NCBI GenBank assembly: GCA_913063265.1
Contig: CAJXZG010000047.1
Coordinates: 1 to 39,958, forward strand
Reading direction: 5' to 3'
From: an uncultured Prolixibacteraceae bacterium
GTDB lineage: Bacteria; Bacteroidota; Bacteroidia; Bacteroidales; Prolixibacteraceae
DNA length: 39,958 nt
The position numbers and the translations under genes were made by a program. The notes beneath the pieces are model-generated. The model did no database searches, had not been told where the DNA came from, and saw only the letters and a program-made list of their open reading frames with translations. Numbering within the stretch: the stretch's first letter is position 1; each line of letters starts with the position of its first letter. Of this stretch, positions 24,821 through 33,676 are shown in pieces.

Positions 24821-25177
24821 TTAAGCCTCCTTCTTTTCTGTTTTTTCCTTTAAAAGTCTTTTTCTCTTAGCGCTGTATTCTGCAGCAAATTTATCGAGTT
24901 TAACAGTCATAAATCTGATAACTCTTTCATCGCGGCGGAAGTCAGTTTCCAGTTTCGCAATAAACGAAGGATCGGCTTTAAATTCAAATAACTGATAAAA
25001 GCCAGTAGATTTCTTTTGGATTGGGTAAGCCAGTTTTTTCATTCCCCAATTCTCTTCATGGATCAATTCACTTTCGCTTTCAGTGATAATGTCCCTGAAT
25101 TTTTTTACCGCCTCCTTTACCTGTGGCTCAGATAAAACGGGAGTGATGATGAAGACGGTTTCGTACTGATTCAACAT
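24821..25177 (-). CDS. rpsF: 30S ribosomal protein S6
   Basis: ATG 25177 (118 aa, [16 protein letters not shown]) is preferred to a TTG two codons upstream. The sequence has the S6 ferredoxin-like fold markers: [32 protein letters not shown] (about 43-65) and [14 protein letters not shown] (about 84-97), then a Lys-rich tail. S6 binds S18 and 16S rRNA on the 30S platform. It is the first gene of the operon, has no Shine-Dalgarno sequence but an AT-rich leader, and is preceded by a near-perfect Bacteroidota promoter. Confidence 0.97.
   Translation of the reverse strand: MLNQYETVFIITPVLSEPQVKEAVKKFRDIITESESELIHEENWGMKKLAYPIQKKSTGFYQLFEFKADPSFIAKLETDFRRDERVIRFMTVKLDKFAAEYSAKRKRLLKEKTEKKEA
24826..24834 (-). 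promoter_or_regulatory. Shine-Dalgarno sequence of rpsR inside the end of rpsF
   Basis: On the - strand the last rpsF codons read AAGGAGGCTTAA, followed by AAAAATG of rpsR. The AAGGAGG core is ~9 bases from the start. Together with the rplI site it marks the two internal ribosomal genes as SD-led. Confidence 0.8.
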
Positions 25178-25212
25178 AATCAACTAATTTTTAATTTATT
25201 AAATATTAAATA

Positions 25213-25227
25213 TCCAAATTTTTTGGA
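25213..25227 (-). promoter_or_regulatory. Small hairpin at the start of the rpsF leader
   Basis: TCCAAA/TTTGGA arms around three bases lie at about the predicted transcript start. It may be a 5' stabilising hairpin. It does not show the CCG-loop of the known S6:S18-binding leader. Confidence 0.4.
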
Positions 25228-25231
25228 CGCG

Positions 25232-25262
25232 CAAAAATAGAAATAAAATGTTATTTGTCAAA
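25232..25262 (-). promoter_or_regulatory. Promoter of rpsF-rpsR-rplI
   Basis: Read on the - strand: TTTG (25262-25259), a 19-base spacer, then TATTTTTG (25239-25232). This is an exact match to the Bacteroidota consensus TTTG-N19-TAnnTTTG. Transcription should begin near 25225, ~50 bases before the rpsF ATG. Confidence 0.85.
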
Positions 25263-25324
25263 TAGTTTGGCGGTTTTTGTTAAGGTGGGGCAATTTGTTA
25301 ATATTTGAATGAAACTTTATGGAA

Positions 25325-25443
25325 ATCAGATTGATTAAGATTGAAAAGAAAAAGATTGAAGAAGATTGATTTAGCTTTTTTTTATCAATCCAATTCAATC
25401 TTTCTCAATCCCCATCAATCTTCCATCAATCCCCTCAATCTTT
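25325..25443. repeat. ATCAATC/GATTGAT heptamer repeat forming a large inverted repeat
   Basis: GATTGA-type units fill 25331-25371 and the complementary TCAATC-type units fill 25385-25443, with a T8 run between them. Transcripts of either strand could fold into a long imperfect hairpin. It sits right after the carboxyltransferase stop, where a terminator is expected. Confidence 0.75.
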
Positions 25444-25444
25444 C

Positions 25445-26980
25445 CTACAACGGAATATTCCCATGCTTTTTAGGTGGATTCGACTTTCTTTTATTCTGAG
25501 TCATATCCAGAGCATCAATAATTTTCTTACGGGTATCGCGAGGATAGATAATCTCATCAATATATCCCAATGCGGCAGCTTTATAAGGATTTGCAAACTT
25601 ATCGCGGTAATCCTGGACTTTTTCAGCCCTTTCTTCTTCAGTGAAATTATTTTTATGGATAATGTTAATGGCCCCCTCTGGTCCCATAACAGCAATTTCT
25701 GATGTTGGATATGCCAGATTTACATCTGCACCGATGTGTTTACTGGACATTACATCGTAAGCACCACCATAAGCTTTTCTGGTGATTACTGTAATTTTTG
25801 GTACTGTTGCTTCTGCAAAGGCATAAAGTAATTTTGCTCCGTGTTTGATAATTCCACCAAATTCCTGGCTTGTCCCTGGTAAAAATCCCGGAACATCCAC
25901 AAAGGTTATCAGGGGAATATTAAACGAATCGCAGAAACGTACAAATCTGGCGGCTTTTACCGAAGAGTTTATATCAAGAACTCCTGCCAGGTGGGCAGGT
26001 TGGTTGGCAACAATACCAACAGGTTTTCCTGCAAACCGGGCAAATCCAACTATTATATTTTGTGCATATTGCGCCTGTACTTCCAAAAAGTGATTGTTGT
26101 CGATAACTTTTTGAATAATTTCGTGCATATCGTATGGCCTGTTTGGATCTGCAGGGACAATATCCTGTAAACTTTCTTCAACCCGATCTGAAGGATCAAT
26201 TGTAGTTTTTACCGGTGGATCTTCCAGATTATTGGATGGAAGGAAGCTTAACAGTTCACGAATCATCATGATTGTTTGTTCTTCATCTTTTCCATTAAAA
26301 TGGGCGACACCACTTTTTGTATTATGTGTTAACGCACCTCCCAGGTCTTCTTTGGTTACATCTTCATGTGTAACTGTTTTTATTACCTCCGGTCCGGTTA
26401 CAAACATGTGACTTTTCTCATTAACCATAAAAATAAAGTCGGTAAGGGCAGGGGAGTAAACTGCACCTCCCGCACAAGGACCAAGAATTGCAGAAATCTG
26501 GGGAATTACTCCTGATGAAATTACATTATTATAAAAGATATCAGCATAACCAGCCAGGCTTTCTACTCCTTCCTGAATACGGGCACCTCCTGAATCATTA
26601 AGACCAACCAAAGGGGCTCCCATTTGCAATGCAAGCTTTTGAATTTTAACAATTTTATCGGCATTGGCCCGGCTAAGTGACCCTCCGAAAACGGTAAAAT
26701 CCTGGGCAAAAACATATACCAAACGCCCGTTAACTTTACCATATCCCGAAATTAATCCATCTCCAAGAATTTTATTAGCCTCCATGCCAAAGTCGTAACT
26801 ACGGTGTGTAACCAACTTATCAACTTCTGTAAAAGTTCCCGGATCAAGCAACTGAAGAATTCTTTCTCTGGCTGATTTTTTCCCGGCAGCATGTTGTCTT
26901 TCAATTCTTTCTTTGCCACCGCCGAGTTCTGCTTTTTTATTAAGGTCGGTTAACAGTTTATATTTTTCTTGTAAATCCAT
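25445..26980 (-). CDS. Acyl-CoA (propionyl/methylmalonyl-CoA type) carboxyltransferase subunit
   Basis: ATG 26980 (511 aa) is preferred: the longer frame begins at a TTG inside the carrier gene. The protein has two crotonase-fold halves typical of the PccB/MmdA family. [14 protein letters not shown] and [16 protein letters not shown] form the biotin/CoA pocket of the first half; [37 protein letters not shown] and [18 protein letters not shown] belong to the second. It transfers CO2 between carboxybiotin and an acyl-CoA, most likely propionyl-CoA/methylmalonyl-CoA. It is the third gene of accC-carrier-carboxyltransferase, 10 bases after the carrier stop. No membrane decarboxylase subunits are present, so a carboxylase is favoured over a sodium pump. 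Confidence 0.93.
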   Translation of the reverse strand: MDLQEKYKLLTDLNKKAELGGGKERIERQHAAGKKSARERILQLLDPGTFTEVDKLVTHRSYDFGMEANKILGDGLISGYGKVNGRLVYVFAQDFTVFGGSLSRANADKIVKIQKLALQMGAPLVGLNDSGGARIQEGVESLAGYADIFYNNVISSGVIPQISAILGPCAGGAVYSPALTDFIFMVNEKSHMFVTGPEVIKTVTHEDVTKEDLGGALTHNTKSGVAHFNGKDEEQTIMMIRELLSFLPSNNLEDPPVKTTIDPSDRVEESLQDIVPADPNRPYDMHEIIQKVIDNNHFLEVQAQYAQNIIVGFARFAGKPVGIVANQPAHLAGVLDINSSVKAARFVRFCDSFNIPLITFVDVPGFLPGTSQEFGGIIKHGAKLLYAFAEATVPKITVITRKAYGGAYDVMSSKHIGADVNLAYPTSEIAVMGPEGAINIIHKNNFTEEERAEKVQDYRDKFANPYKAAALGYIDEIIYPRDTRKKIIDALDMTQNKRKSNPPKKHGNIPL

Positions 26981-26990
26981 TCTGTTTAAT

Positions 26991-27500
26991 TTATTCGAGT
27001 TCAATTAATACTTGATTACCCTCTATAGTATCTCCATCTTTAACATTAACTTTTTTGACTTTGCCATCCACAGGAACTTTGTATTCACTTTCCATTTTCA
27101 TGGCAGAGATAACGATGGCTGTTTGTCCGTTTTTCACTTCATCTCCTTCTTTGACAAACACTTTTACTACTTTACCCGGCATTGGAGAAGAAATTTCCTT
27201 ATCCGCAGAACCAAAGGCACCGGAACCACGATCGAGTAAATACCTTGCCTCCGCATCAATTATTTCCACATCATATTCCTCATAAAGTGAATAAGCTGTG
27301 TATTTTTTAGGTTTTTTATGTGGAACCAATTCGATGTTGTAAGAATGTCCGCCTTCAAGAATCGAAAAGGTTCCATCGGCGGTATGCATTACATCTACTT
27401 TCATTATTTTACCATCGACTTCTATTTCAAGAAGGTTGCCATCCTGCCCACGTAAATCTACCCAGGCAGTTCTGTCTCCGACTTTAATTTCAATAGCCAT
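26991..27500 (-). CDS. Biotin carboxyl carrier protein of the acyl-CoA carboxylase
   Basis: The 169-aa protein ends in a biotinyl domain (about 100-169) with the biotinylation motif AMKMES, whose Lys accepts biotin, and a typical [18 protein letters not shown] start. The first ~95 residues form an extra beta-rich domain seen in carriers of propionyl-type carboxylases, likely docking to the biotin carboxylase. It shuttles carboxybiotin between the proteins encoded on each side. The gaps are 9 bases upstream and about 10 downstream. Confidence 0.92.
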   Translation of the reverse strand: MAIEIKVGDRTAWVDLRGQDGNLLEIEVDGKIMKVDVMHTADGTFSILEGGHSYNIELVPHKKPKKYTAYSLYEEYDVEIIDAEARYLLDRGSGAFGSADKEISSPMPGKVVKVFVKEGDEVKNGQTAIVISAMKMESEYKVPVDGKVKKVNVKDGDTIEGNQVLIELE

Positions 27501-27509
27501 TTTTATAGT

Positions 27510-29015
27510 TTAAAAGTGATTGATATATGGTATGTTTTTCCAGCGGCTTTGCGGGGTTACAAAGTCTTTACTGCTGTTTTCTGAGCTGCTAATTTTTTGC
27601 AGATAATCGATAAAAGCAGCAATTACCACCATGTCGCTAATATCTTTATGACCGGACTTGTCCATTAATTCCTTCTGATGATCTTCAATAAAATGGGTGT
27701 CGTAATCACCTTTAATAAATTCAGCATTACCCATTATTCTTTCAAGGTATTTAATCGAGGTTTTTATGCCTGTTATTTTGTATTCGTACAAGGCTCGTCG
27801 CATTCTGTTGATAGCTTCATCGCGGGTTTTTCCCCAAACTATCAGTTTAGAAATCATTGGATCGTAAAATATCGGAATTTCATATCCTTCATAGACATAT
27901 CCGTCGGTTCTGACTCCCAATCCGAGTGGTTCGGAAATTTTATAAATTTTACCGGGACTTGGCATAAAATTATTGTCAGGGTCCTCAGCATAAATTCTGC
28001 ACTCTATGGAATGTCCTTTTTGAGATAAATCTTTTTGTTTGAATTCCAGTTCTTGTCCTTCAGCAATTCTGATTTGTTGTTTTACCAAATCCACTCCGGT
28101 AACACGTTCCGTAATTGGATGTTCAACCTGTAGCCGGGTATTCATTTCCAGGAAATAGTAATTCAAATTGTTGTCAACCAAAAACTCGATAGTTCCGGCA
28201 CCTGTATAATTAACAGCTTTGGCTGCCTCAACAGCCGATTGCCCCATCTTTTCTCTTAACTCAGGGGTCATCAATGGCGATGGTGTTTCTTCAATCATTT
28301 TCTGATGTCTCCGCTGTATAGAACATTCTCGTTCAAAAAGGTGGATTACATTTCCATGTTCATCAGCTAAAATCTGAAATTCAATATGGTGAGGAGATGT
28401 AATATATTTTTCAATGTAAACAGAATCATCTCCAAATGAAGAAAGAGCTTCTGAACGGGCAGCACGAACTGCAGATTCAATCTCAGATTCCTTGTGCACG
28501 AGCCTCATTCCTTTACCACCACCACCGGCGGCAGCTTTTATCATTATTGGTAGTTCGATATCCTTTATAACTTCAAAAACCTCTTTTTCGTCAGAAATAC
28601 TTTCGGCAGTACCGGGAACAACCGGAACATCAGCTTTTGTCATTGCTTCACGGGCCATAATTTTATCACCCATTTGTACAATTACTTCTGGTGAAGGACC
28701 AATAAAAATTATTCCCTCTTCTTTACATCGACGCGCAAAAGTTGCATTTTCCGATAAAAAGCCGTAACCCGGATGTATAGCATCGGCCTTGCAGTATTTA
28801 GCTACTTCAATAATTTTTTCGATGTTAAGATAACTTTCGTTCGATGGAGCTTTGCCGATTAAATGGGCTTCGTGTGCATATCTTACGTGCAAAGATGTTC
28901 TGTCGGCTTCGGAAAAAACGGCTACTGCCTCAATATTCATTTCGCGGCAGGTACGCATTATTCGAATTGCTATTTCACCGCGGTTAGCAACCAAAATCTT
29001 TTTTATACTAGTCAT
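27510..29015 (-). CDS. accC: Biotin carboxylase subunit of the acyl-CoA carboxylase
   Basis: Length 501 aa. N-terminal KKILVANRGEIAIRIMRTCREM, ATP-grasp with the Gly-rich loop AAAGGGGKGMR (about 160-170), the ERECSIQRRHQK motif (about 227-238), FLEMNTRLQVEHPITE (about 285-300) and a C-terminal biotin carboxylase domain (about 330-445). It uses ATP and bicarbonate to carboxylate biotin on the carrier encoded next. No biotinyl domain is fused, consistent with the separate carrier. The ~50 residues at the C-terminus are longer than in classic AccC. First gene of the operon; no clear promoter was found upstream. Confidence 0.95.
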   Translation of the reverse strand: MTSIKKILVANRGEIAIRIMRTCREMNIEAVAVFSEADRTSLHVRYAHEAHLIGKAPSNESYLNIEKIIEVAKYCKADAIHPGYGFLSENATFARRCKEEGIIFIGPSPEVIVQMGDKIMAREAMTKADVPVVPGTAESISDEKEVFEVIKDIELPIMIKAAAGGGGKGMRLVHKESEIESAVRAARSEALSSFGDDSVYIEKYITSPHHIEFQILADEHGNVIHLFERECSIQRRHQKMIEETPSPLMTPELREKMGQSAVEAAKAVNYTGAGTIEFLVDNNLNYYFLEMNTRLQVEHPITERVTGVDLVKQQIRIAEGQELEFKQKDLSQKGHSIECRIYAEDPDNNFMPSPGKIYKISEPLGLGVRTDGYVYEGYEIPIFYDPMISKLIVWGKTRDEAINRMRRALYEYKITGIKTSIKYLERIMGNAEFIKGDYDTHFIEDHQKELMDKSGHKDISDMVVIAAFIDYLQKISSSENSSKDFVTPQSRWKNIPYINHF

Positions 29016-29246
29016 ACATGTGTTAAATCAAATTGATTTGGACAAGTTTAAATTCAGTTATAATTAACTAAAATAGTTAAATAATGTTTATAAAAAATCG
29101 ATTTTCGAAATTACATGTAAGGCGGTAATGTACAAATTTCATTTGTTAAAAATTATGAAATCGCTCAGGATACGCCTTTTAATAAAGGATGCTTTTTGAA
29201 CATGAAAAACATATAGTCAAATATTTTATAATCCATCAATAAATGT

Positions 29247-29276
29247 TTTGATATCATAAAGTTTTAGATATTTTTG
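29247..29276 (+). promoter_or_regulatory. Promoter of the DUF5916 gene
   Basis: TTTG (29247-29250), an 18-base spacer and TATTTTTG (29269-29276) fit the Bacteroidota promoter consensus. Transcription would begin near 29283, leaving a leader of only ~15 bases before ATG 29298. Confidence 0.78.
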
Positions 29277-29297
29277 TTTAGCTGATTAACTTAATCT

Positions 29298-31910
29298 ATG
29301 ACTTATAGACTCCTTTTCTTTGTATTACTTACTTTCATGGTATCATTGGGATGGGCGCAAGACTTAAACTATACCCTTTCTGATGATTCTTTAGTAAATA
29401 AATATGCCAGTATAAAACGGGTTTATTATGCCACCAGAACAGAGCTTAAACCAAAAATTGATGGGAAACTGGACGATGAATGCTGGCAAAAAGCAGGAAC
29501 CTGGGATGGAAATTTTATTCAGCAGCAACCACATCAGGCGGCTCCGGCGTCACAGGAAACCGAAATTAAAATCTTATACGATAATAAATACCTCTATTTT
29601 GCAATCATTTGTCATGATAATGAGCCTGAAAAGATGAACCCTATTTTAGGAAGGCGCGATGAATTAAACGGAGATATGGCTGGCATTGCCATCGATTCAT
29701 ATAATGACAAACAAACGGCATTTGAATTTAACTTAACTGCTGCGGGCCAGAAAGTCGATATTATGCACATGGGAGAGTATGGTTGGGATTTTGAATGGAA
29801 TGCGGTTTGGGACGGAAAAACATCCCTAGGAGATTCTGCCTGGTATGCTGAAATGAGAGTACCATTTACACAAATCAGGTTTGCAAATCAGGAGGAGCAT
29901 ATCTGGGGATTACATATTTGGCGCTGGATTTACAGGCTTCAGGAAGAATCACAGTGGAAACTGATTCCGATTGACGCACCGGCAATGGTGTATATCTTTG
30001 GTGAACTAAGAGGAATAAAAGATATCCCTTACAAAAGAAATTTTGAAGTACTGCCGTATGTAAAAGGAAAATATATAACCAATTCGGAAAGCAGCGAAAA
30101 TTTTGGAATAGGAGTTGATGGAAAAATAGGAATTACATCCGACTTTACACTTGATTATACAGTTAATCCGGATTTTGGTCAGGTTGAGGCTGATCCATCT
30201 GTACTTAATTTAACTTCTTACGAAGTTTTTTATGACGAAAAAAGACCCTTTTTTCTTGAAGGGAAAAGTATTCTGGAATATAATGCAAACAGTGATATGT
30301 TATATTATTCCCGCAGGATAGGGCATGCACCAAGTTATAATCCTTATCCCGAGGAAAATGAAACACTTTCGATGCCTGAAAATACATCAATAATTAATGC
30401 GCTGAAATTAACAGGTAAAAACAAAAAAGGACTTTCTGTTGGAGTCGTAAATAGTATGACAGCCAGAGAATTTGCAACTATTTCAAACCAGGATTCAAGC
30501 AGAAGGGAAGCAGTAGAGCCGTTTACCAATTTCTTTGTTGGCAGGATAAAACAGGACTTCAACAACGGTGGTACTACTCTGGGAGGTATAGTTACATCAA
30601 CAATAAGGAACATAAAAGATGAACAACTTGAATTTTTAAGCGACAATTCATTAGTGGGTGGTTTGGATTTTGAACATAACTGGTTGAATAGAAAATACTT
30701 TGTAAATGCAAAAGGTTTTTATTCGAAAATTAATGGAAGTAAAAGTGCTATTTCAAGGTTGCAACGTTCTTCAAGACATTTGTTCCAGCGGGAAGATGCC
30801 AGACATTTAACTTATGACCCTGATCTTACTACTTTGCAAGGCTGGGGCGGTGAATTAAGCGGAGGAAAAAGGAGCGGGAAATTCAGGGTAATCGGAAATG
30901 TTGACTGGAGATCGCCCGGTGTTGATTTAAATGATGTGGGTTATTTAAGACAGGCTGATTACATCAATCAGGAATTATTATTTCAATACAATGTAAATAA
31001 ACCCAAGGGAATCTTTTTGAAATATTATTTTCTGTTTCAACAAAATCATAACTGGAGTTTTGGTGGTGAAAATTTAAAAGACGGACTTGATTTTAAAGCC
31101 AGGTTAACATTTAAAAATTACTGGAATTTTACAGGACATCTCAACCGAAGCTTTAACGAATTTGATACCCGTGAATTAAGAGGTGGACCATCTCTCAGAA
31201 TAGATTCAAGAAATACTGCTGGTATTATTCTTCAGACTAACAGTAGCAAAGATCTGTTATTTGCTGCTAAATCGTATTTATTCAGATATGAAGATAATAT
31301 TTCATGGAAGAACCAGTTTGATTTTAGTTTGCGTTGGTTAATAAGTAACAATATTTCAATTACTTCGATTACAGGATTTACAAGGGAAAATGACAACGGA
31401 CAATACGTAAAACAAAAATATGTAAACGATAAGAAAGATTATGTAGTAGGATTAATAGACCGTAAAACCTTGTATACAACATTAAGGGTGGAATATTTTA
31501 TCACTCCCGAACTTTCTTTACAGTATTACGGTAGTCCGTATGCCTCAGTTGGAAAATATGACTCATACCGCAAGGTAAATAATTCAAAAGCCAAAGATTT
31601 AGAACAACGTTATTCGCCTTTGTACATTGTAGAAACGGGTGAAGGTGACAAGTTGATTGACGAAGACGGAAACGAACTGCTTGATTTTAATTATGAAAAT
31701 CCGGATTTTGATTTTAATGAATTCAGGTCGAATTTTGTTTTAAGGTGGGAATATAAGACAGGTTCAACATTGTATTTTGTTTGGACAAATACAACTTTTC
31801 AATACGAAAATGAATATAATCCTTCTGTTGCCCAAAGCCTGTTCGATTTTAAAAATGCTGAATCTCAGAATGCATTTATGATAAAATTTAGTTATTGGTT
31901 TTCTTTATAA
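29298..31910 (+). CDS. DUF5916 outer-membrane protein with CBM9-like domain
   Basis: A signal peptide (about 1-20, ending GWAQ) is followed by a CBM9-like (DOMON-type) beta-sandwich (about 45-230) with PKIDGKLDDECWQKA and ILYDNKYLYFAIICHD. The rest (about 250-870) is rich in alternating aromatic strands and ends FSYWFSL, typical of a DUF5916 outer-membrane beta-barrel. FTLDYTVNPDFGQVEADPSVLNLTSYE (about 276-302) is the usual conserved core. Family function is not established; a surface binding or transport role is inferred from the layout. The gene has its own promoter and is followed closely by a MATE exporter gene. Confidence 0.88.
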   Translation: MTYRLLFFVLLTFMVSLGWAQDLNYTLSDDSLVNKYASIKRVYYATRTELKPKIDGKLDDECWQKAGTWDGNFIQQQPHQAAPASQETEIKILYDNKYLYFAIICHDNEPEKMNPILGRRDELNGDMAGIAIDSYNDKQTAFEFNLTAAGQKVDIMHMGEYGWDFEWNAVWDGKTSLGDSAWYAEMRVPFTQIRFANQEEHIWGLHIWRWIYRLQEESQWKLIPIDAPAMVYIFGELRGIKDIPYKRNFEVLPYVKGKYITNSESSENFGIGVDGKIGITSDFTLDYTVNPDFGQVEADPSVLNLTSYEVFYDEKRPFFLEGKSILEYNANSDMLYYSRRIGHAPSYNPYPEENETLSMPENTSIINALKLTGKNKKGLSVGVVNSMTAREFATISNQDSSRREAVEPFTNFFVGRIKQDFNNGGTTLGGIVTSTIRNIKDEQLEFLSDNSLVGGLDFEHNWLNRKYFVNAKGFYSKINGSKSAISRLQRSSRHLFQREDARHLTYDPDLTTLQGWGGELSGGKRSGKFRVIGNVDWRSPGVDLNDVGYLRQADYINQELLFQYNVNKPKGIFLKYYFLFQQNHNWSFGGENLKDGLDFKARLTFKNYWNFTGHLNRSFNEFDTRELRGGPSLRIDSRNTAGIILQTNSSKDLLFAAKSYLFRYEDNISWKNQFDFSLRWLISNNISITSITGFTRENDNGQYVKQKYVNDKKDYVVGLIDRKTLYTTLRVEYFITPELSLQYYGSPYASVGKYDSYRKVNNSKAKDLEQRYSPLYIVETGEGDKLIDEDGNELLDFNYENPDFDFNEFRSNFVLRWEYKTGSTLYFVWTNTTFQYENEYNPSVAQSLFDFKNAESQNAFMIKFSYWFSL

Positions 31911-31926
31911 CTAAACCCTATCTTTG
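31894..31926 (+). promoter_or_regulatory. Promoter candidate for the MATE exporter gene
   Basis: ATTG (31894-31897), a 21-base spacer and an exact -7 element TATCTTTG (31919-31926). The start codon GTG (31932) is only five bases further, so the transcript would be leaderless or nearly so. Confidence 0.5.
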
Positions 31927-31931
31927 ACGGC

Positions 31932-33287
31932 GTGAAAATTTCTAACTACATTCCCTTTTACAAAAGGAACATCAATTTAGCTTTACCTGTAGTGATTTCG
32001 CAAATTGGACAGGTGAGTGTTTCGCTAATTGATAATATTATGGTTGGTCATGTGGGTACAACCGAACTGGCGGCTGCTTCATTTGCCAACAGTGTATTTA
32101 TGATTGGGATGCTTTTTGGAATGGGAATAACTTTTGGAATTACTCCTTTGGTAGGTGGTGCTTTTAGTACTAAACAACATAACGAAGTGGTCAAGTGGTT
32201 GAAGAATGGAATATTTACTCATTTATTTGCTGCTTTTGTTTTGTTTGCACTAATGACAGGAACATACTTTTTACTACCCTTTATGGGTCAACCCGAGGCC
32301 GTTATTGAACTTGCACAGCCTTATTACCTGTTGCTTTGCCTTTCCTACATTCCATTTATGTTGTTTTTTTCTGTTAAACAATTTCTGGAAGGAATTGGTA
32401 ATACCAAAATCTCCATGCATATAACAATTACTGCCAATATTATTAATATTATTTTAAACTATCTGTTTATCTACGGAAAGTTTGGATTCCCTGAATTGGG
32501 ATTAAATGGTGCAGGAATTGGAACAATGGGATCCAGGATTATAATGCCTGTACTTTTTTTCTTTTACCTGATTAAAGTTCGTGCCATTAAAAGGTATTTT
32601 ATTGAGGCTCATAAGGAATTTTTTAATAAAAAAAGAATTATTGAGCTTTTAAAAATAGGTATCCCTATTGCGTTTCAAATCATTGTAGAAATTATAACCT
32701 TTAGTATCGGTGCTATTATGATGGGGTGGCTGGGTGAAGTTCCTTTGGCTGCACATCAAATTGCAATTGGGCTGGCTTCTACTACCTATATGATATCTTT
32801 GGGAATTTCACAAGCCAATACCATTAGAGTCAGTCACCAAATGGGAGTGAAAGATTTTAAATCATTAAAAATAGCTGCCTTTGCTTCTACTCATTTAGTA
32901 CTGGTTTTTATGTCGTTAATGGGATTAATATTTATTCTGGCACGTAATCTTCTGCCATTTATGTTCACAACAGATATGGAGGTAATAAAAATTGCGTCAG
33001 GATTATTAATTGTTGCTGCCATTTTCCAGGTTTTCGATGGTTTGCAAGTAGTAATGTTAAGTACACTCAGGGGAATGGCTGATGTAAAATTACCAATGCT
33101 TATTGCATTTCTTGCTTATCTTGGGATTGGTATTCCTGTTAGTTATGTTATGTCGTTTACTTTTAACATTGGTCCGCAGGGAATTTGGTATGGCTATCTG
33201 GCCGGCCTCGGAACAGCAGGTATTTTATTTTATTTTCGATTTCGAAAAATCCTGGGAAAAAAGACAAAAAAAAGGGTTATCAATTAG
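31932..33287 (+). CDS. MATE family multidrug/metabolite exporter (NorM-like)
   Basis: The 451-aa protein has about twelve membrane segments in two repeats, and the MATE motif region ALPVVISQIGQVSVSLIDNIMVGHVGTTELAAASFANSVF near the N-terminus, with a matching GAIMMGWLGEVPLAAHQIAIGLAS in the second half. MATE proteins export organic cations and drugs using Na+ or H+ gradients; the substrate is not predictable. The start is GTG 31932; there is no ATG nearby and no Shine-Dalgarno sequence. It lies 21 bases after the DUF5916 gene, but a -7 element just before the start suggests independent, possibly leaderless, transcription. Confidence 0.93.
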   Translation: MKISNYIPFYKRNINLALPVVISQIGQVSVSLIDNIMVGHVGTTELAAASFANSVFMIGMLFGMGITFGITPLVGGAFSTKQHNEVVKWLKNGIFTHLFAAFVLFALMTGTYFLLPFMGQPEAVIELAQPYYLLLCLSYIPFMLFFSVKQFLEGIGNTKISMHITITANIINIILNYLFIYGKFGFPELGLNGAGIGTMGSRIIMPVLFFFYLIKVRAIKRYFIEAHKEFFNKKRIIELLKIGIPIAFQIIVEIITFSIGAIMMGWLGEVPLAAHQIAIGLASTTYMISLGISQANTIRVSHQMGVKDFKSLKIAAFASTHLVLVFMSLMGLIFILARNLLPFMFTTDMEVIKIASGLLIVAAIFQVFDGLQVVMLSTLRGMADVKLPMLIAFLAYLGIGIPVSYVMSFTFNIGPQGIWYGYLAGLGTAGILFYFRFRKILGKKTKKRVIN

Positions 33288-33298
33288 CCCGATAACCC
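33274..33298 (+). terminator. Hairpin over the MATE stop codon
   Basis: GGGTTATC (33274-33281) pairs with GATAACCC (33291-33298); the TAG stop is in the 9-base loop. There is no strong T run afterwards, so termination is only possible. Confidence 0.4.
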
Positions 33299-33676
33299 GT
33301 TAGTTCATAGTTTAGTTTAGTTAGACTCGAAAACTCTGGTCTAAATAGAGAAAAGGAAATAAATTTTAATTCTTTGTTAAATGTTTTGCTTGACGAATAT
33401 AATATAAAATTGAATGAATTGTAAATTATTATTAAAAAAATATTAATGTTTGTTAAACAGATATTTTACGTTTTTTTTAAATGGTTGATTCTTAGCCGAT
33501 AACTGTTAGTTGTTCAGTTTTTACACTTTTATCTTTTTTAAAAAATACTGATATTTATCATGGAAACGCTTGGCTAGATTAACATAATTATAAAATTAAC
33601 TATTCTTCACCATGACGCTACAGGATTAAATAAGATGTAATTAGCGTTAAGTTTACGATATAAATTTATTAAATCA
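33288..33676. other. 389-base intergenic gap before the dehydrogenase gene
   Basis: Very AT-rich with no gene-like frame. A weak 6-base stem (TTAGAC/GTCTAA) lies near 33320-33343. No complete TTTG/TAnnTTTG promoter was recognised, although the length leaves room for regulatory sites. Confidence 0.5.

Noticed and set aside
25184..25231. S6:S18-binding autoregulatory leader
   Set aside because: The short leader has a small hairpin, but the CCG-containing loop of the known motif is not visible.
26981..27004. TTG start of the carboxyltransferase inside the carrier gene
   Set aside because: ATG 26980 lies 10 bases after the carrier stop and begins with the conserved N-terminus.
25445..29015. Sodium-pumping methylmalonyl-CoA decarboxylase
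   Set aside because: The membrane beta subunit and small delta/epsilon subunits are absent, while a biotin carboxylase is present, which fits a carboxylase.
33288..33676. Riboswitch or small RNA before the dehydrogenase gene
   Set aside because: Only a weak short stem is seen; no known riboswitch core or terminator-antiterminator pair was recognised.
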